A stretch of 26,613 nt of DNA from JAUXLW01 sp964195005 (GCA_964195005.1 CAXMOO010000007.1:1-26613); one strand, 5' to 3'; positions 6,141-14,087 are shown, counted from the first letter of the stretch. A program made the numbers and translations. Notes: generated from the letters alone by a model not told the origin.

Positions 6141-8783
6141 ATGACGCAGGTCAACACACGCAGGAAGCTGTCAATCTTTGTCGCACTGGTCACCATGATG
6201 ACCGTGCTGGTGCTTCCGGCTGGTCCGGCCACCGCCGCTGACGAAATCGTCACTTGTACGCCGGGCGGTGGTGAGTTGCAGGCCGCGATCGACGCTGGCA
6301 CGCGAACCTCCGGGGACGTGCTGACCCTCCCTGAAGGATCCACCTGCACGGAGAACATCTTGATCGACGTTGGCGGTACTCTCACCATCGAGGGTGCCGG
6401 AACGGGCGCGACGATCGCCGGAACAGTCGGACCCACGGCCGACACGGTAATTGACATCACCTTCGCCCCGGGCAGAACCGTCATTCTCAAGAACCTGACC
6501 ATCACGGGCGGAGCGGCGTCTTCAACTTCTCCGTCAACGGTTCCGTTCGGAGGCGGTATCCGCAGCGGCGCCACACTCACGCTGGACGGCGTCACCGTTA
6601 CCGGCAACACGGCAGAAGGCGGGGGGGGCGGAGTCTCGAGCGGTGGCCCGCTTACCGTGATAGGGGGGTCAATTGTTGACAACACAGCCGGCGGCAACGG
6701 TGGAGGCCTTTTCTCCAACAATACGGCCACGATCTCGGGCACGACAATTGGTACAAATAGTGCCCTCAACGGCGGTGGTATCTACAACAACAGCACGATG
6801 ATTGTCAACGGGGCGTCCTCCGTCTCCTTCAACACGGCAAGCGATAGCGGCGCCGGCATTTACAACACGGCCGGCTCACTAACAGTCTCCGAAGGCTCGA
6901 GTGTCGACGACAACACTGCGGCCGCCGGTGGCGGCGGGATCTACAACGTCTCGAGCACACTCATCGTTGATGCGTCGTCGGTCGACAACAACACCGCCGG
7001 AGCCGCCGGAGGTATCTTGAGTGCCAATCCCGGCTCAACGGCGACCATCACAGGGTCGACTATTTCTGGAAACGACGCCGTGGACTCATCGGTTTCCGGC
7101 AATGGAGGCGGGGGCATCGAGAACGCCGCGAGCGGTGTGATGACGATCACCAACAGCGACGTGAACAACAATACTTCCGCCTCCAAAGGAGGCGGCGGAA
7201 TCCGGAACGACAACGCCACCCTCACGCTTACAGGCGTGAATGTGATCGGCAACGCCTCAACCGGCACGTTCGACGTGACAGGAGGTGGCATCCGCCATTC
7301 AGGCACTCTCACGATTAATGGGGACAGCATCATTCAGAACAACACCAGCGTGGCTTCGGGCGGTGGTATCTCGGTTGTGGGTATTACATCCACACTGACG
7401 ATCGACGATTCCCAGATTGACAACAACACTGCTTTGGGTAGCGGCGGCGGAATCGCAGTCAATCCGGACAACACGGTAACCGTGACACAGTCCGCTATCA
7501 CCCGTAACGATGCGGGAACGGAGGGCGGCGGCGTAGCCAGCGCAGGAACCTTTGATCTTGTCAATAGCACCGTCAGCACCAACACGGCCGGAACAATCGG
7601 CGGTGGTATCCACTCCGGGACCAACGGCGCCCTGACGTCGACCTATTCGACGATTGCCAACAACTCGGCGGTCACAGAAGGTGGGGGCCTGCGCCTCATC
7701 GACGGCTCAACCAGCCTCGAGGGAACAATCCTTTATGGCAATACTGCTGGCTCGGGAGCGGATTGCTCGGGAACTGTGACCTCGGCCGGCTACAACCTCG
7801 TCGGCGACCGGGCTGCACCGTGCGCCTATACAGCTGACGCAACGGATGCACCTTTGGCCGCAGACCCGCTCCTCGGACCGCTCACGAGCGGTTCACCTGA
7901 GTACCACCCTCTGCTGGAAGGCAGCGACGCAATCGACGCTGGCGGGCCCTGCGTCCTGACTGAGGACCAGATCAGCACGCTCCGGCCCATTGGCCCGGCA
8001 TGTGACATTGGTTCGATAGAGGGCGTGTCTCAGGCGGTAGGCGACGACGTTCTGCTGGTAGAGCCCAACGGTCGTTGGCATATCCGCAAGCCCGGCTTCC
8101 CCGACTACACGTTCTTCTATGGGGATCCGGGAGACGTGCCTTTGTTCGGTGACTGGGACGGAGATGGTGTCGACACGCCTGGAGCGTGGCGACAGGGAGG
8201 GGGCGGTGGATTCGCTTACCTGACAAATAGCCTTCCGCCAGACGGTGGGGTCGGGTTTGCCGACTTTGATTTCTTCTTCGGAAATCCCGGGGATGAGGTC
8301 TTTGTTGGCGACTGGGACGGCGATACCAAGGACACGCTGGGCATCAACCGTAACGGCCACATCTTCCTGACCGACACCAACGGCAGCGGCGGTTTGCCCG
8401 TTCCCACCGACTACGACTTCTTCTTCGGAAATCCCGGGGACCGGGCGTTTGGCGGCGATGCCGACAACAATGGCAAGGACGCTGTGTTCGTTTACCGCGA
8501 CACGTCCGGATTCGTGTACTTCACGAATGAGACTCCGGTCGGACCGGGCGCTGTTGCGACGACCGCAGATAACTTCTTCTTCGGCACCCCGGCGGACAGC
8601 TTCGTGTCCGGCGACTGGAACGCCGATGGAGTCGACACGGCGGGCATTTTCCGAAGCTCGAACACCAGGGTGTTCCTTAGCAACACCAACGCCAGCGGCG
8701 GCGCTCCCGCCCCCACCGACGTCTCGTACGTTTGGGGAACGGCTGGCTGGCTGCCCGTCGCCGGTGTACATGGCGTGAGCTAA
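6141..8783 (+). CDS. Large secreted parallel beta-helix protein with C-terminal FG-GAP-like repeats
   Basis: 880 residues. A signal peptide is clear: MTQVNTRRK, a hydrophobic core to about residue 28, and cleavage near GPATA-ADE (about 32-33). Residues about 140-560 consist of repeats of the form GGGI-x-N-x-LT-V-x-S-x-NNTA-x-GGG, rich in Gly, Asn, Thr and Ser. This is characteristic of right-handed beta-helix proteins of the chlamydial-Pmp/choice-of-anchor-Q type. From residue 634 there are four to five repeats of about 55 residues centred on FFFGNPGD and GDWDGDGVDT, resembling FG-GAP/VCBS-like calcium-binding blades. No LPXTG or membrane anchor is seen at the C-terminus. A GGAG ribosome site precedes the ATG and a strong terminator follows. 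The likely role is a surface or matrix protein; the partner is unknown. Confidence 0.85.
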   Translation: MTQVNTRRKLSIFVALVTMMTVLVLPAGPATAADEIVTCTPGGGELQAAIDAGTRTSGDVLTLPEGSTCTENILIDVGGTLTIEGAGTGATIAGTVGPTADTVIDITFAPGRTVILKNLTITGGAASSTSPSTVPFGGGIRSGATLTLDGVTVTGNTAEGGGGGVSSGGPLTVIGGSIVDNTAGGNGGGLFSNNTATISGTTIGTNSALNGGGIYNNSTMIVNGASSVSFNTASDSGAGIYNTAGSLTVSEGSSVDDNTAAAGGGGIYNVSSTLIVDASSVDNNTAGAAGGILSANPGSTATITGSTISGNDAVDSSVSGNGGGGIENAASGVMTITNSDVNNNTSASKGGGGIRNDNATLTLTGVNVIGNASTGTFDVTGGGIRHSGTLTINGDSIIQNNTSVASGGGISVVGITSTLTIDDSQIDNNTALGSGGGIAVNPDNTVTVTQSAITRNDAGTEGGGVASAGTFDLVNSTVSTNTAGTIGGGIHSGTNGALTSTYSTIANNSAVTEGGGLRLIDGSTSLEGTILYGNTAGSGADCSGTVTSAGYNLVGDRAAPCAYTADATDAPLAADPLLGPLTSGSPEYHPLLEGSDAIDAGGPCVLTEDQISTLRPIGPACDIGSIEGVSQAVGDDVLLVEPNGRWHIRKPGFPDYTFFYGDPGDVPLFGDWDGDGVDTPGAWRQGGGGGFAYLTNSLPPDGGVGFADFDFFFGNPGDEVFVGDWDGDTKDTLGINRNGHIFLTDTNGSGGLPVPTDYDFFFGNPGDRAFGGDADNNGKDAVFVYRDTSGFVYFTNETPVGPGAVATTADNFFFGTPADSFVSGDWNADGVDTAGIFRSSNTRVFLSNTNASGGAPAPTDVSYVWGTAGWLPVAGVHGVS

Positions 8784-8803
8784 CAACCAAGCAAGTAGCG
8801 ATG

Positions 8804-8831
8804 AACGGGGCCCCGGCAACGGGGCCCCGTT
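8804..8831 (+). terminator. Terminator after the beta-helix gene
   Basis: AACGGGGCCCC (8804-8814) and GGGGCCCCGTT (8821-8831) form a perfect 11-bp stem with a 6-nt loop, 20 nt past the stop codon. It is followed by a pyrimidine-rich stretch (CTCATTTCCTCTC). The remaining bases to 9045 contain no gene that I can support. Confidence 0.85.
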
Positions 8832-9045
8832 CTCATTTCCTCTCGGCCGATTTGATAAGCGCAGGGGAAGCAAGGGCCGAGAAGTCGACTGCCGCAGCGA
8901 AACACGTATCGGACCCGCTCGGCCGAGGGCGTCGCCCTTCATGAACCACGTTTCCTAAGAGAGAGAGAACCGATTCGATCCTCACACGTGAGTCAATCTG
9001 ATTGCTGACTGCCGACTGCCGACTGCTTGTTACTACGATACGAAC

Positions 9046-9126
9046 ATGAAGAAGATCATCTTTTTGCTGCTCCTCGCAGCCGTCGGTGTCGTGGCCTATA
9101 AGTACTTCACCGAAGAGGGTTACTGA
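9046..9126 (+). CDS. Possible 26-residue single-membrane-helix protein
   Basis: ATG at 9046 to TGA at 9126 encodes a lysine start (MKKII), a hydrophobic helix (FLLLLAAVGVVA) and a short charged end (YKYFTEEGY). A -10-like TACGAT at 9034-9039 lies 6 nt before the ATG, so a leaderless transcript is possible; no ribosome site is seen. The last 7 bases overlap the end of the converging hydrolase gene. The shape recalls tiny actinobacterial membrane proteins such as the DLW-39 family, but the C-terminal DLW motif is missing. Being so short, it could be chance. Confidence 0.35.
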   Translation: MKKIIFLLLLAAVGVVAYKYFTEEGY

Positions 9127-10034
9127 GTCTTCTCGGCGAACTCGACAACTGCCTCGGCGATTTCCCGGGCGTGAGTGAAGATCGCCTCGTGGCGAGCGCC
9201 TAAGAGCTCCAGGACCTGCGGCTGCCGTATCAGGCCGGCCAATTCATACTGGGTGCCGGGCGAGATGATCTGATCACGGGAGGGAATGATCACCAGTGCC
9301 GGCGCATCCAGTTGCCCAACCCACTTCCTGGAGTCGAATCGTTTGATGGCGCGCAACGCCCTCATATTGAGCTCGGGATCGCGGTTGAGCATCACGTCCC
9401 ACAGCCAGCGATCGTGTTCCGGACCGTAGGCACCCACCCGCCGCAGTATGAGATGCGAAACCCGGGCGCCCTCGAGGTTCCCGATCTTCCACAGCACCCG
9501 CAATACCGTCATTCCGATAGCGTCCAGGACCGGTTTGCGCATGGGTTTGGCTGCACTCGCGCCATAGACCACTCGCTTCACGTGACCGGGATGACGCCTG
9601 GCCAGGGCCTGGGCGACCATGCCGCCCATTGAATAACCAAACACCGTGGCCCGGCCCACCTCGAGCCGGTCGAGCACCCCGGCGATCTCGTCCGCCACTG
9701 TGTCGATTTCGTACTCCTCGTGGATTCGGCTCGATCCGCCGTAGTTGCGTTGATCGATCATGATCACCCGGAAGCGGTCGATCAGAAGCGGAACCAGCGC
9801 TGAGAAAGTCGTAATGCTTTCGTACACCCAGCCGTGGATGAGCACCAGCGGGGGGGCGTCGGGTAGGCCGGCCTCACGGACGAACAGCTCCTTGTTGCCG
9901 ACGAACACCGTGCGCCCGGGAAGGGGCAATGGGTGCTCCTGAGGACCGTGTGACCGCGGCCGGGTGACCGGACCGAAGAGGCGCCACAGGGTGTATCCGC
10001 CAAGGGCACTGCCCACTAATCGTCGAGTTCTCAT
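9120..10034 (-). CDS. Alpha/beta hydrolase
   Basis: 304 residues with the alpha/beta hydrolase fold signature: oxyanion-hole region LVLIHGW (about 63-69), nucleophile elbow GYSMGG with Ser135, acid Asp254 (PSRDQII) and His282 (GARHEAI). The N-terminus (MRTRRLVGSALGGYTLWRLF) could be a weak membrane anchor or signal segment. The substrate cannot be assigned; esterase- or peroxidase-like members share this pattern. The gene starts 21 nt after the selD stop on the same strand and is probably cotranscribed with it, although no functional link is known. Confidence 0.85.
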   Translation of the reverse strand: MRTRRLVGSALGGYTLWRLFGPVTRPRSHGPQEHPLPLPGRTVFVGNKELFVREAGLPDAPPLVLIHGWVYESITTFSALVPLLIDRFRVIMIDQRNYGGSSRIHEEYEIDTVADEIAGVLDRLEVGRATVFGYSMGGMVAQALARRHPGHVKRVVYGASAAKPMRKPVLDAIGMTVLRVLWKIGNLEGARVSHLILRRVGAYGPEHDRWLWDVMLNRDPELNMRALRAIKRFDSRKWVGQLDAPALVIIPSRDQIISPGTQYELAGLIRQPQVLELLGARHEAIFTHAREIAEAVVEFAEKTQ

Positions 10035-10055
10035 CGCCGGAAGTCTACGGAGAAT

Positions 10056-11096
10056 TCACCGTACGGAAATGCCCGGCTCCTCCGTGAATTCTCCAATAAC
10101 CGCGGCGGCACTGGCGCCGGCCTCCCCGAGAGCGGACACCAGATCGGCAACCTGGTCCTGGGGAATCGCCAGGAGAAGTCCACCGCTCGTCTGGGCATCG
10201 CACAAGAGGATCCGGTCGGCCTGTTCCACGTCTCCGAAGTCCACGGTCGCCTCGGCAGCCTGCAGATTGCGTCGAGACCCCCCGGCCACGACACCCTCCT
10301 CGGCAAACTGGCGTGCTCCCGGCAACTCAGGAACCTGACGGTGGTCTATGCGGGCGCCGACTCCCGACGCCGAAGCCACCTCAGCGAGATGGCCAACAAG
10401 GCCGAAACCGGTGACGTCTGTGCCGGCCCGCGCTCCGGCGGCGATTCCCGCGTCGACCGCGTCGCGAATGAGCTCGGTCATCACAGCAATAGCGGCTGCG
10501 ACCTGTTCTTCAGTGGCAAGCTGGCCCTTGATGGCCGTTGCGACCAGGCCGGTTCCGATCGGTTTGGTGAGGACAATGGCGTCACCCGGCCGAGCACCGG
10601 CATTGGTGATCATGCGAGATGGGTCTACCAGGCCGGTAACAGCCATCCCGTACAGAGGCTCCGGGTTATCGATCGAGTGGCCCCCGACGAGGACACACCC
10701 GGCCTCGAGCAACACGCTGGCCCCACCCCGCTGGACTTCGCTCAGGAGCTCGAGTGGCAGCTCATCGCGAGGCCAGCCCGCGACGTGCATAGCCGTGATC
10801 GGTCGACCACCCATGGCGTAGACGTCGGCGAGCGCATTAGTGGCGGCGATGCGGCCCCAGTCGAAGGGATCGTCAACGATGGGGGTGAAGAAGTCGACCG
10901 TTTGCACAAGCGCCTCGTTCTCCGACAGGCGGTAGATCGCCGCGTCGTCAGAGTGCTCGACACCGACGAGCAAGTCCGGATGCGTGATCACCTCTGAGTC
11001 GTGTAAAGGGCGCAGAACCTGCGCAAGCTCAGCTGAACTGAGCTTGCATCCTCAGCCGGCGCCGTGGGAGTACTTCGTCAATCTGATCTGGGACAT
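10056..11096 (-). CDS. selD: Selenide, water dikinase; selenoprotein with in-frame UGA (Sec15)
   Basis: SelD makes selenophosphate from selenide and ATP, the selenium donor for selenocysteine and for selenouridine in tRNA. Starting at ATG 11096 and reading the TGA at 11054-11052 as Sec gives MSQIRLTKYSHGAG-Sec-GCKLSSAELAQVL, then an uninterrupted 331-residue frame. The total of 346 residues closely matches the 347 of E. coli SelD, whose start (IRLTQYSHGAGCGCK) aligns residue for residue. Sec15 replaces the catalytic Cys17 and Lys18 matches essential Lys20. Downstream motifs include SDDAAIY, VDFFTPIVDDPFDWGRIAATNALADVYAMGG, GGHSI and GTDVTGFGLVGH. A start at GTG 10991 would avoid the TGA but discard the active site. 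There is no clear ribosome site; TAGGCT (11108-11103) lies 6 nt before the ATG, suggesting a leaderless mRNA. The alpha/beta hydrolase follows in the same operon. Confidence 0.93.
11023..11047 (-). promoter_or_regulatory. Putative bacterial SECIS hairpin in selD
   Basis: On the minus strand GCAAGCTCAG (11047-11038) pairs perfectly with CTGAGCTTGC (11032-11023) around the 5-nt loop TTCAG. The stem begins 4 nt after the TGA, so the loop lies about 14 nt past it. This is where bacterial SECIS elements that bind SelB are found, inside the reading frame. Whether the loop matches the SelB of this organism cannot be judged here. Confidence 0.75.
11052..11054 (-). other. Selenocysteine (UGA) codon of selD
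   Basis: TGA in frame at codon 15 of selD, within GAG-Sec-GCK, exactly at the catalytic Cys position of the family. Conserved coding continues on both sides, so it is not a frameshift or a true stop. Confidence 0.92.
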
Positions 11097-11165
11097 ATCG
11101 GCAGCCTACGGCCGCCAGGAGCGAGCGGACACCGCCTTGCCCTTTCGCCAAACGCCGCGGGTCAC

Positions 11166-11171
11166 TACAAT
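11166..11171 (+). promoter_or_regulatory. Candidate promoter (-10 box) for the mgtE leader
   Basis: TACAAT is a near-consensus actinobacterial -10 box, with TTTCGC at 11143-11148 as a weak -35 at 17-nt spacing. Transcription would begin near 11178, just ahead of the three hairpins and about 135 nt before the mgtE start codon. Confidence 0.5.
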
Positions 11172-11177
11172 CGGCGT

Positions 11178-11280
11178 CGAGGTTGGACTAAACGCCTGAC
11201 CCCGGCGTGACCAACCAGCAGTGATTCCTCAACCCCCCTGAGGATCCTGCATGACGAGCCCCGGATTTCCGGGGCTCGTC
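11178..11280 (+). ncRNA. Compact structured RNA upstream of mgtE (leader or small RNA)
   Basis: Three hairpins tile the interval with gaps of 1 and 2 nt. H1 is GGTTGG (11181-11186)/CCAACC (11211-11216) enclosing ACGCC (11192-11196)/GGCGT (11204-11208). H2 is GCAG (11218-11221)/CTGC (11247-11250) enclosing TCCTCA (11226-11231)/TGAGGA (11239-11244). H3 is a perfect 12-bp stem, GACGAGCCCCGG (11253-11264)/CCGGGGCTCGTC (11269-11280), around ATTT. H3 resembles the other hairpin terminators of this window. A TACAAT -10 box precedes H1 and mgtE starts 32 nt after H3. It could be a magnesium-responsive leader with H3 as terminator, or a separate RNA of about 100 nt. I do not recognise the known M-box (ykoK) consensus. 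Confidence 0.5.
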
Positions 11281-11312
11281 CTGTTGGAAGGTCCTTCTAA
11301 CCTGGCGGGGCA

Positions 11313-12692
11313 ATGAAGTTCACCTTGCCCCGCCCGCGCCAGTTGGCCCGCCACCTGCGGGAGGTCGCGCAGCGGCGTCCGGAAAGCGCAGAGGAGTACC
11401 TCGAGGCCCATCCTCAGGCCTGGGGCTCAATCGCCGAGGTTGATCCCCATGATGCGGCCGACATCCTCGAAGCGTTGGGCCCGGAGCGATCCCTCGAGCT
11501 GATTTCCCTGCTCGGCGACGAGCAGGTAGCCCGCCTTCTCGAGGAGATGAACGACGGCGCGGCTGCTGAGCTCCTTTCCGCCGTCCCCCTCGAGCGAGCG
11601 GCGGCTCTATTTGCCGTCATGGGCTCGGACGAGGCCGTCGACATTCTCAACAAATTCGACGAGGAGCCACGCGACGAACTGGTAGCGACGCTCGATCACG
11701 AGGCAGCTGGCGAGGTTCGGCGCCTTCTCGCCTACCCGCGAGACTCGGCCGGCGGCTTGATGACCACCGAGATCGCATCCTTGCCGATGGGCTTGAGCGC
11801 TGGTGAGGCTATCGAGGCTCTGCGCCGGCTTCACGAGGCACTCGACGATCTCTCCTACGTCTATGTGGTGGACGCTGAGGCTCGGCTACAGGGGGTTGTG
11901 TCGTTTCGCGAGCTCGTGTTCGCCAGGCCATCCACCGGCCTGGATCAGGTCATGGTGCCCAACCCGGTCCGGGTGGCGGCCGACACCGACCGGGAGGTCG
12001 TTTCCGACCTGATCCAGCGCTACAACCTGTTCGCTTTGCCGGTCGTGGACGGGGATGAGCGACTCCTGGGACTGGTCACGGTCGAAGAAGCCATGGAGGC
12101 GATTCAGGAGGAGGCCAGCGAGGACATGGCGGTGATGGTGGGCGCTGGATCCGAGGAAACGGTCCGCACGGCCGCATCTGTCTCAATCCGTAACCGGCTG
12201 CCATGGATAGTGGTGAATCTCGCCCTGGCAACCATCGTCGCTCTCACAATCGAAAGGCAGAAGGAAGTCTTCGACGAATTCGTGGTACTGGCGGCCCTGA
12301 TGCCCGTGGTAGCTCTCATCGGCGGGAACGGCGGGGCCCAGAGCCTGGCAGTAGTAATCCGTTCGATGGCCATCGACCAGGTCCCGAGCCAGATGGTGCG
12401 CAAGGTGCTGATGCGGGAGTTCCGGATCGGAGTTTCTCTCGGCATCGTCGTCGCCGGCCTGTCGGGCCTGATGGCATTCGTATTCAGCGGTGGGCAACTC
12501 GACGTAGCCTTTGTGATGGCCCTGGCGGTTTTCGGCAACATGGCCCTGGCGACGCTGGCCGGAGCCGGTATCCCCATAGTCCTACGCTTTTGGGGATTCG
12601 ACCCGGCATTGGCTTCGAACATCTTCCTGACTTTCGTTACCGACATGGTGGGGTTTGCCGGTTTTCTGCTCATTGCCACTCTGTTGCTCTAA
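11313..12692 (+). CDS. mgtE: Magnesium transporter MgtE
   Basis: 459 residues with the full MgtE layout: an N-terminal superhelical domain (about 27-145, with HDAADILEALGPERSLELISLL), a CBS pair (about 145-265, beginning DSAGGLMTTEIASLP and containing YVVDAEARLQGVVSFREL and VVDGDERLLGLVTVEEA), a plug helix and five membrane helices. The pore motif GGNGGAQS (337-344) corresponds to the usual GGNAGxQ. MgtE is a Mg2+ channel whose cytoplasmic domains sense intracellular Mg2+ and close the pore. The gene has its own promoter region with a structured leader and a strong terminator 13 nt after the stop. It diverges from selD. The region before ATG 11313 is G-rich (GGCGGGG) but a canonical ribosome site is weak. 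Confidence 0.95.
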   Translation: MKFTLPRPRQLARHLREVAQRRPESAEEYLEAHPQAWGSIAEVDPHDAADILEALGPERSLELISLLGDEQVARLLEEMNDGAAAELLSAVPLERAAALFAVMGSDEAVDILNKFDEEPRDELVATLDHEAAGEVRRLLAYPRDSAGGLMTTEIASLPMGLSAGEAIEALRRLHEALDDLSYVYVVDAEARLQGVVSFRELVFARPSTGLDQVMVPNPVRVAADTDREVVSDLIQRYNLFALPVVDGDERLLGLVTVEEAMEAIQEEASEDMAVMVGAGSEETVRTAASVSIRNRLPWIVVNLALATIVALTIERQKEVFDEFVVLAALMPVVALIGGNGGAQSLAVVIRSMAIDQVPSQMVRKVLMREFRIGVSLGIVVAGLSGLMAFVFSGGQLDVAFVMALAVFGNMALATLAGAGIPIVLRFWGFDPALASNIFLTFVTDMVGFAGFLLIATLLL

Positions 12693-12705
12693 GACACTGA
12701 GATAA

Positions 12706-12742
12706 ACAGAGAGGGCCGGCTGTGAGACCCGGCCCTCTCTGT
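12706..12742 (+). terminator. Terminator after mgtE
   Basis: ACAGAGAGGGCCGG (12706-12719) pairs perfectly with CCGGCCCTCTCTGT (12729-12742), a 14-bp stem with a 9-nt loop, starting 13 nt past the mgtE stop. There is no T-tract, as for other terminators here. It may also stop transcripts from the facing hypothetical gene. Confidence 0.8.
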
Positions 12743-12838
12743 CGAGGAGGAGCGTTGAAGCGTTGAGTGCCTTCAACAATCTCACAATCGGCCACTGTCG
12801 AAATTCCTAAGGAAGCATCGCGGGCGATGCCAAAAGGA

Positions 12839-13240
12839 CTAGTCCTCTGCCGCGAGCCATTCCTGGTAGGTGACACCCAATGGACGAAAGTTGGTGGCTC
12901 GGAAACGGCGCCCCAGCTCATCGAACAGCTCGGGGTCGGGATAAGCGCGCATTCCCCACTCGGCCAGGTCGAGGCCGGGGCGCCAACCTGCTGAACCGAG
13001 CGCTTCATCAACCCGCGCACGCCAATCCCGGGGCCCCTTCGGCCTGGAAAGCCAGTAGCGCTGCAGACGCTGGGAGCGACGGACGGCTCTGTGAATTATC
13101 TTGACGGCCTCCCGGTCGAGGCCGGCAACGCCGTCCGCCCTGGCTTCCACCCATTCGGCAAAGGCGGCATCATCCCAGGATCCGGGCTCGAGAGTCACCG
13201 ACTCGTACAGCTCATCGATTTCGCTGAGGAGAGCGAGCAC
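12839..13240 (-). CDS. Hypothetical protein
   Basis: About 133 residues, acidic at the start and rich in Trp, Arg, Ala and Glu (SWDDAAFAEWVEARADG, RYWLSRPKGPRDWRARVDEAL, WRPGLDLAEWGM, TYQEWLAAED). It appears soluble and mostly helical, with no signal peptide or membrane segment. I do not recognise the family. The C-terminal part reads like a small actinobacterial conserved protein, and the base composition matches its neighbours. The start is uncertain: GTG at 13240 is chosen, with an in-frame TTG at 13255 as the alternative, and neither has a ribosome site. It lies 10-25 nt downstream of the class IV aminotransferase gene, so the two are probably cotranscribed. Confidence 0.6.
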   Translation of the reverse strand: MLALLSEIDELYESVTLEPGSWDDAAFAEWVEARADGVAGLDREAVKIIHRAVRRSQRLQRYWLSRPKGPRDWRARVDEALGSAGWRPGLDLAEWGMRAYPDPELFDELGRRFRATNFRPLGVTYQEWLAAED

Positions 13241-13265
13241 CGAGCCGGTGCTCAACGACGATCCA

Positions 13266-14087
13266 TCACTGCAACGCGGCCTCGACCCTGGCTGAGAATG
13301 CGGCGGCCAGCCTGGCCGACAACGGCCCGGAGGCCAACGAAACGTCTCCTATCGCAGTGATGGGCAGTATCTCCTTGAGGGTGGACATCGCCACCGCCTC
13401 ATCGGCCGCGAGGATCCGGTCAATGGGGAAGCGCCCTTCATCGGTCGCGACTCCTATGTCGGCGGCGGCTTTGAGTGCCTCAGCCCGCGTGATCGACGCC
13501 AGGATGCCAAGGTCGAGGCTGGGAGTCTCGAACACCTCTCCGGCAAACCACCCCACCGTGAAAGTGGGCCCTTCGAGAACAAACCCGTCCCGCGACACGA
13601 GAAGGGCATCATCAAAGCCGGCTTCGGCTGCGTGTCGGTGCGTGGACATGTTGGGGGCGTAGGAGATTGTCTTTGCCCCCATCAAATCCCAGGGCTCACC
13701 CCCGCTGTGCCATGGAGCCGGTATCGGAAGAAGGCGGAGGTGGGCTCCGTATTCAGGCAGTGGCTCCCAGGCCACGATGCAGCGGGCCGGGGCTTCGATA
13801 TCGTCCAATATCCCGCCCCGGGTGACGACGCAGCGCACGAAACAATCCCCGCCATCAGCGGCCACGGCTTGCATCCACTCGGCGATCGCCTCGAGAGGAG
13901 GAGTCTCGAGCCGACTCTGGACGGCGCTCCGGCGCAGGCGCGCAAGATGACCTTCGACGTCAAAAAGCCTCCCGCCGTAGGCTCTGGCAACCTCAAAAAC
14001 CCCGTCACCTCGTTGCAGGCCCAGGTCGAAAACAGAGATAGTTGCTTCTGAAGGCTCAACGGGAACGCCGTCGATGAGAACTCTCAT
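13266..14087 (-). CDS. Aminotransferase class IV (aminodeoxychorismate lyase / D- or branched-chain aminotransferase-like)
   Basis: 273 residues of the fold-type IV PLP family. IDGVPVEPSEATISVFDLGLQRGDGVFE at 5-32 is the family N-terminus, of which FDLGLQRGDGVFE is typical. GAKTISYAPNM supplies the PLP lysine (Lys139), and VLEGPTFTVGW with Glu172 is the cofactor-binding strand. The family includes PabC (4-aminobenzoate synthesis), IlvE and D-alanine aminotransferase. The motif after Glu172 does not decide among them, so no symbol is given. ATG 14087 is chosen because the family start follows at once. A TATTCT -10-like box (14100-14095) lies 7 nt upstream, suggesting leaderless translation. 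A TTG at 14117 would add 10 unlikely residues. Confidence 0.85.
   Translation of the reverse strand: MRVLIDGVPVEPSEATISVFDLGLQRGDGVFEVARAYGGRLFDVEGHLARLRRSAVQSRLETPPLEAIAEWMQAVAADGGDCFVRCVVTRGGILDDIEAPARCIVAWEPLPEYGAHLRLLPIPAPWHSGGEPWDLMGAKTISYAPNMSTHRHAAEAGFDDALLVSRDGFVLEGPTFTVGWFAGEVFETPSLDLGILASITRAEALKAAADIGVATDEGRFPIDRILAADEAVAMSTLKEILPITAIGDVSLASGPLSARLAAAFSARVEAALQ

Noticed and set aside
6550..7700. Regular Gly/Asn-rich repeats as a mobile or CRISPR-like repeat array
   Set aside because: They are in-frame protein repeats of the beta-helix with degenerate DNA sequence, not identical units.
7893..8942. A 349-codon open frame on the minus strand
   Set aside because: It lies opposite the repeat end of the beta-helix gene and crosses its terminator; it has no family features.
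9002..9026. Short tandem repeat GACTGCC x3 as a CRISPR or regulatory array
   Set aside because: Only about three 7-base copies without spacers; too short to mean more than a local duplication.
10056..10058. The selD terminal TGA as a second selenocysteine codon
   Set aside because: It falls at the normal end of the family length, no conserved residue or comparable hairpin follows, and the downstream hydrolase starts shortly after.
10056..10991. selD starting at GTG 10991
   Set aside because: It would lack the catalytic motif, and the preceding 35 codons match SelD exactly once the TGA is read as Sec.
11161..11312. M-box (ykoK) magnesium riboswitch or tRNA-Sec gene upstream of mgtE
   Set aside because: I could not find the conserved M-box stretches, nor a T-loop and UCA anticodon arm; the three hairpins are reported as an unassigned structured RNA instead.
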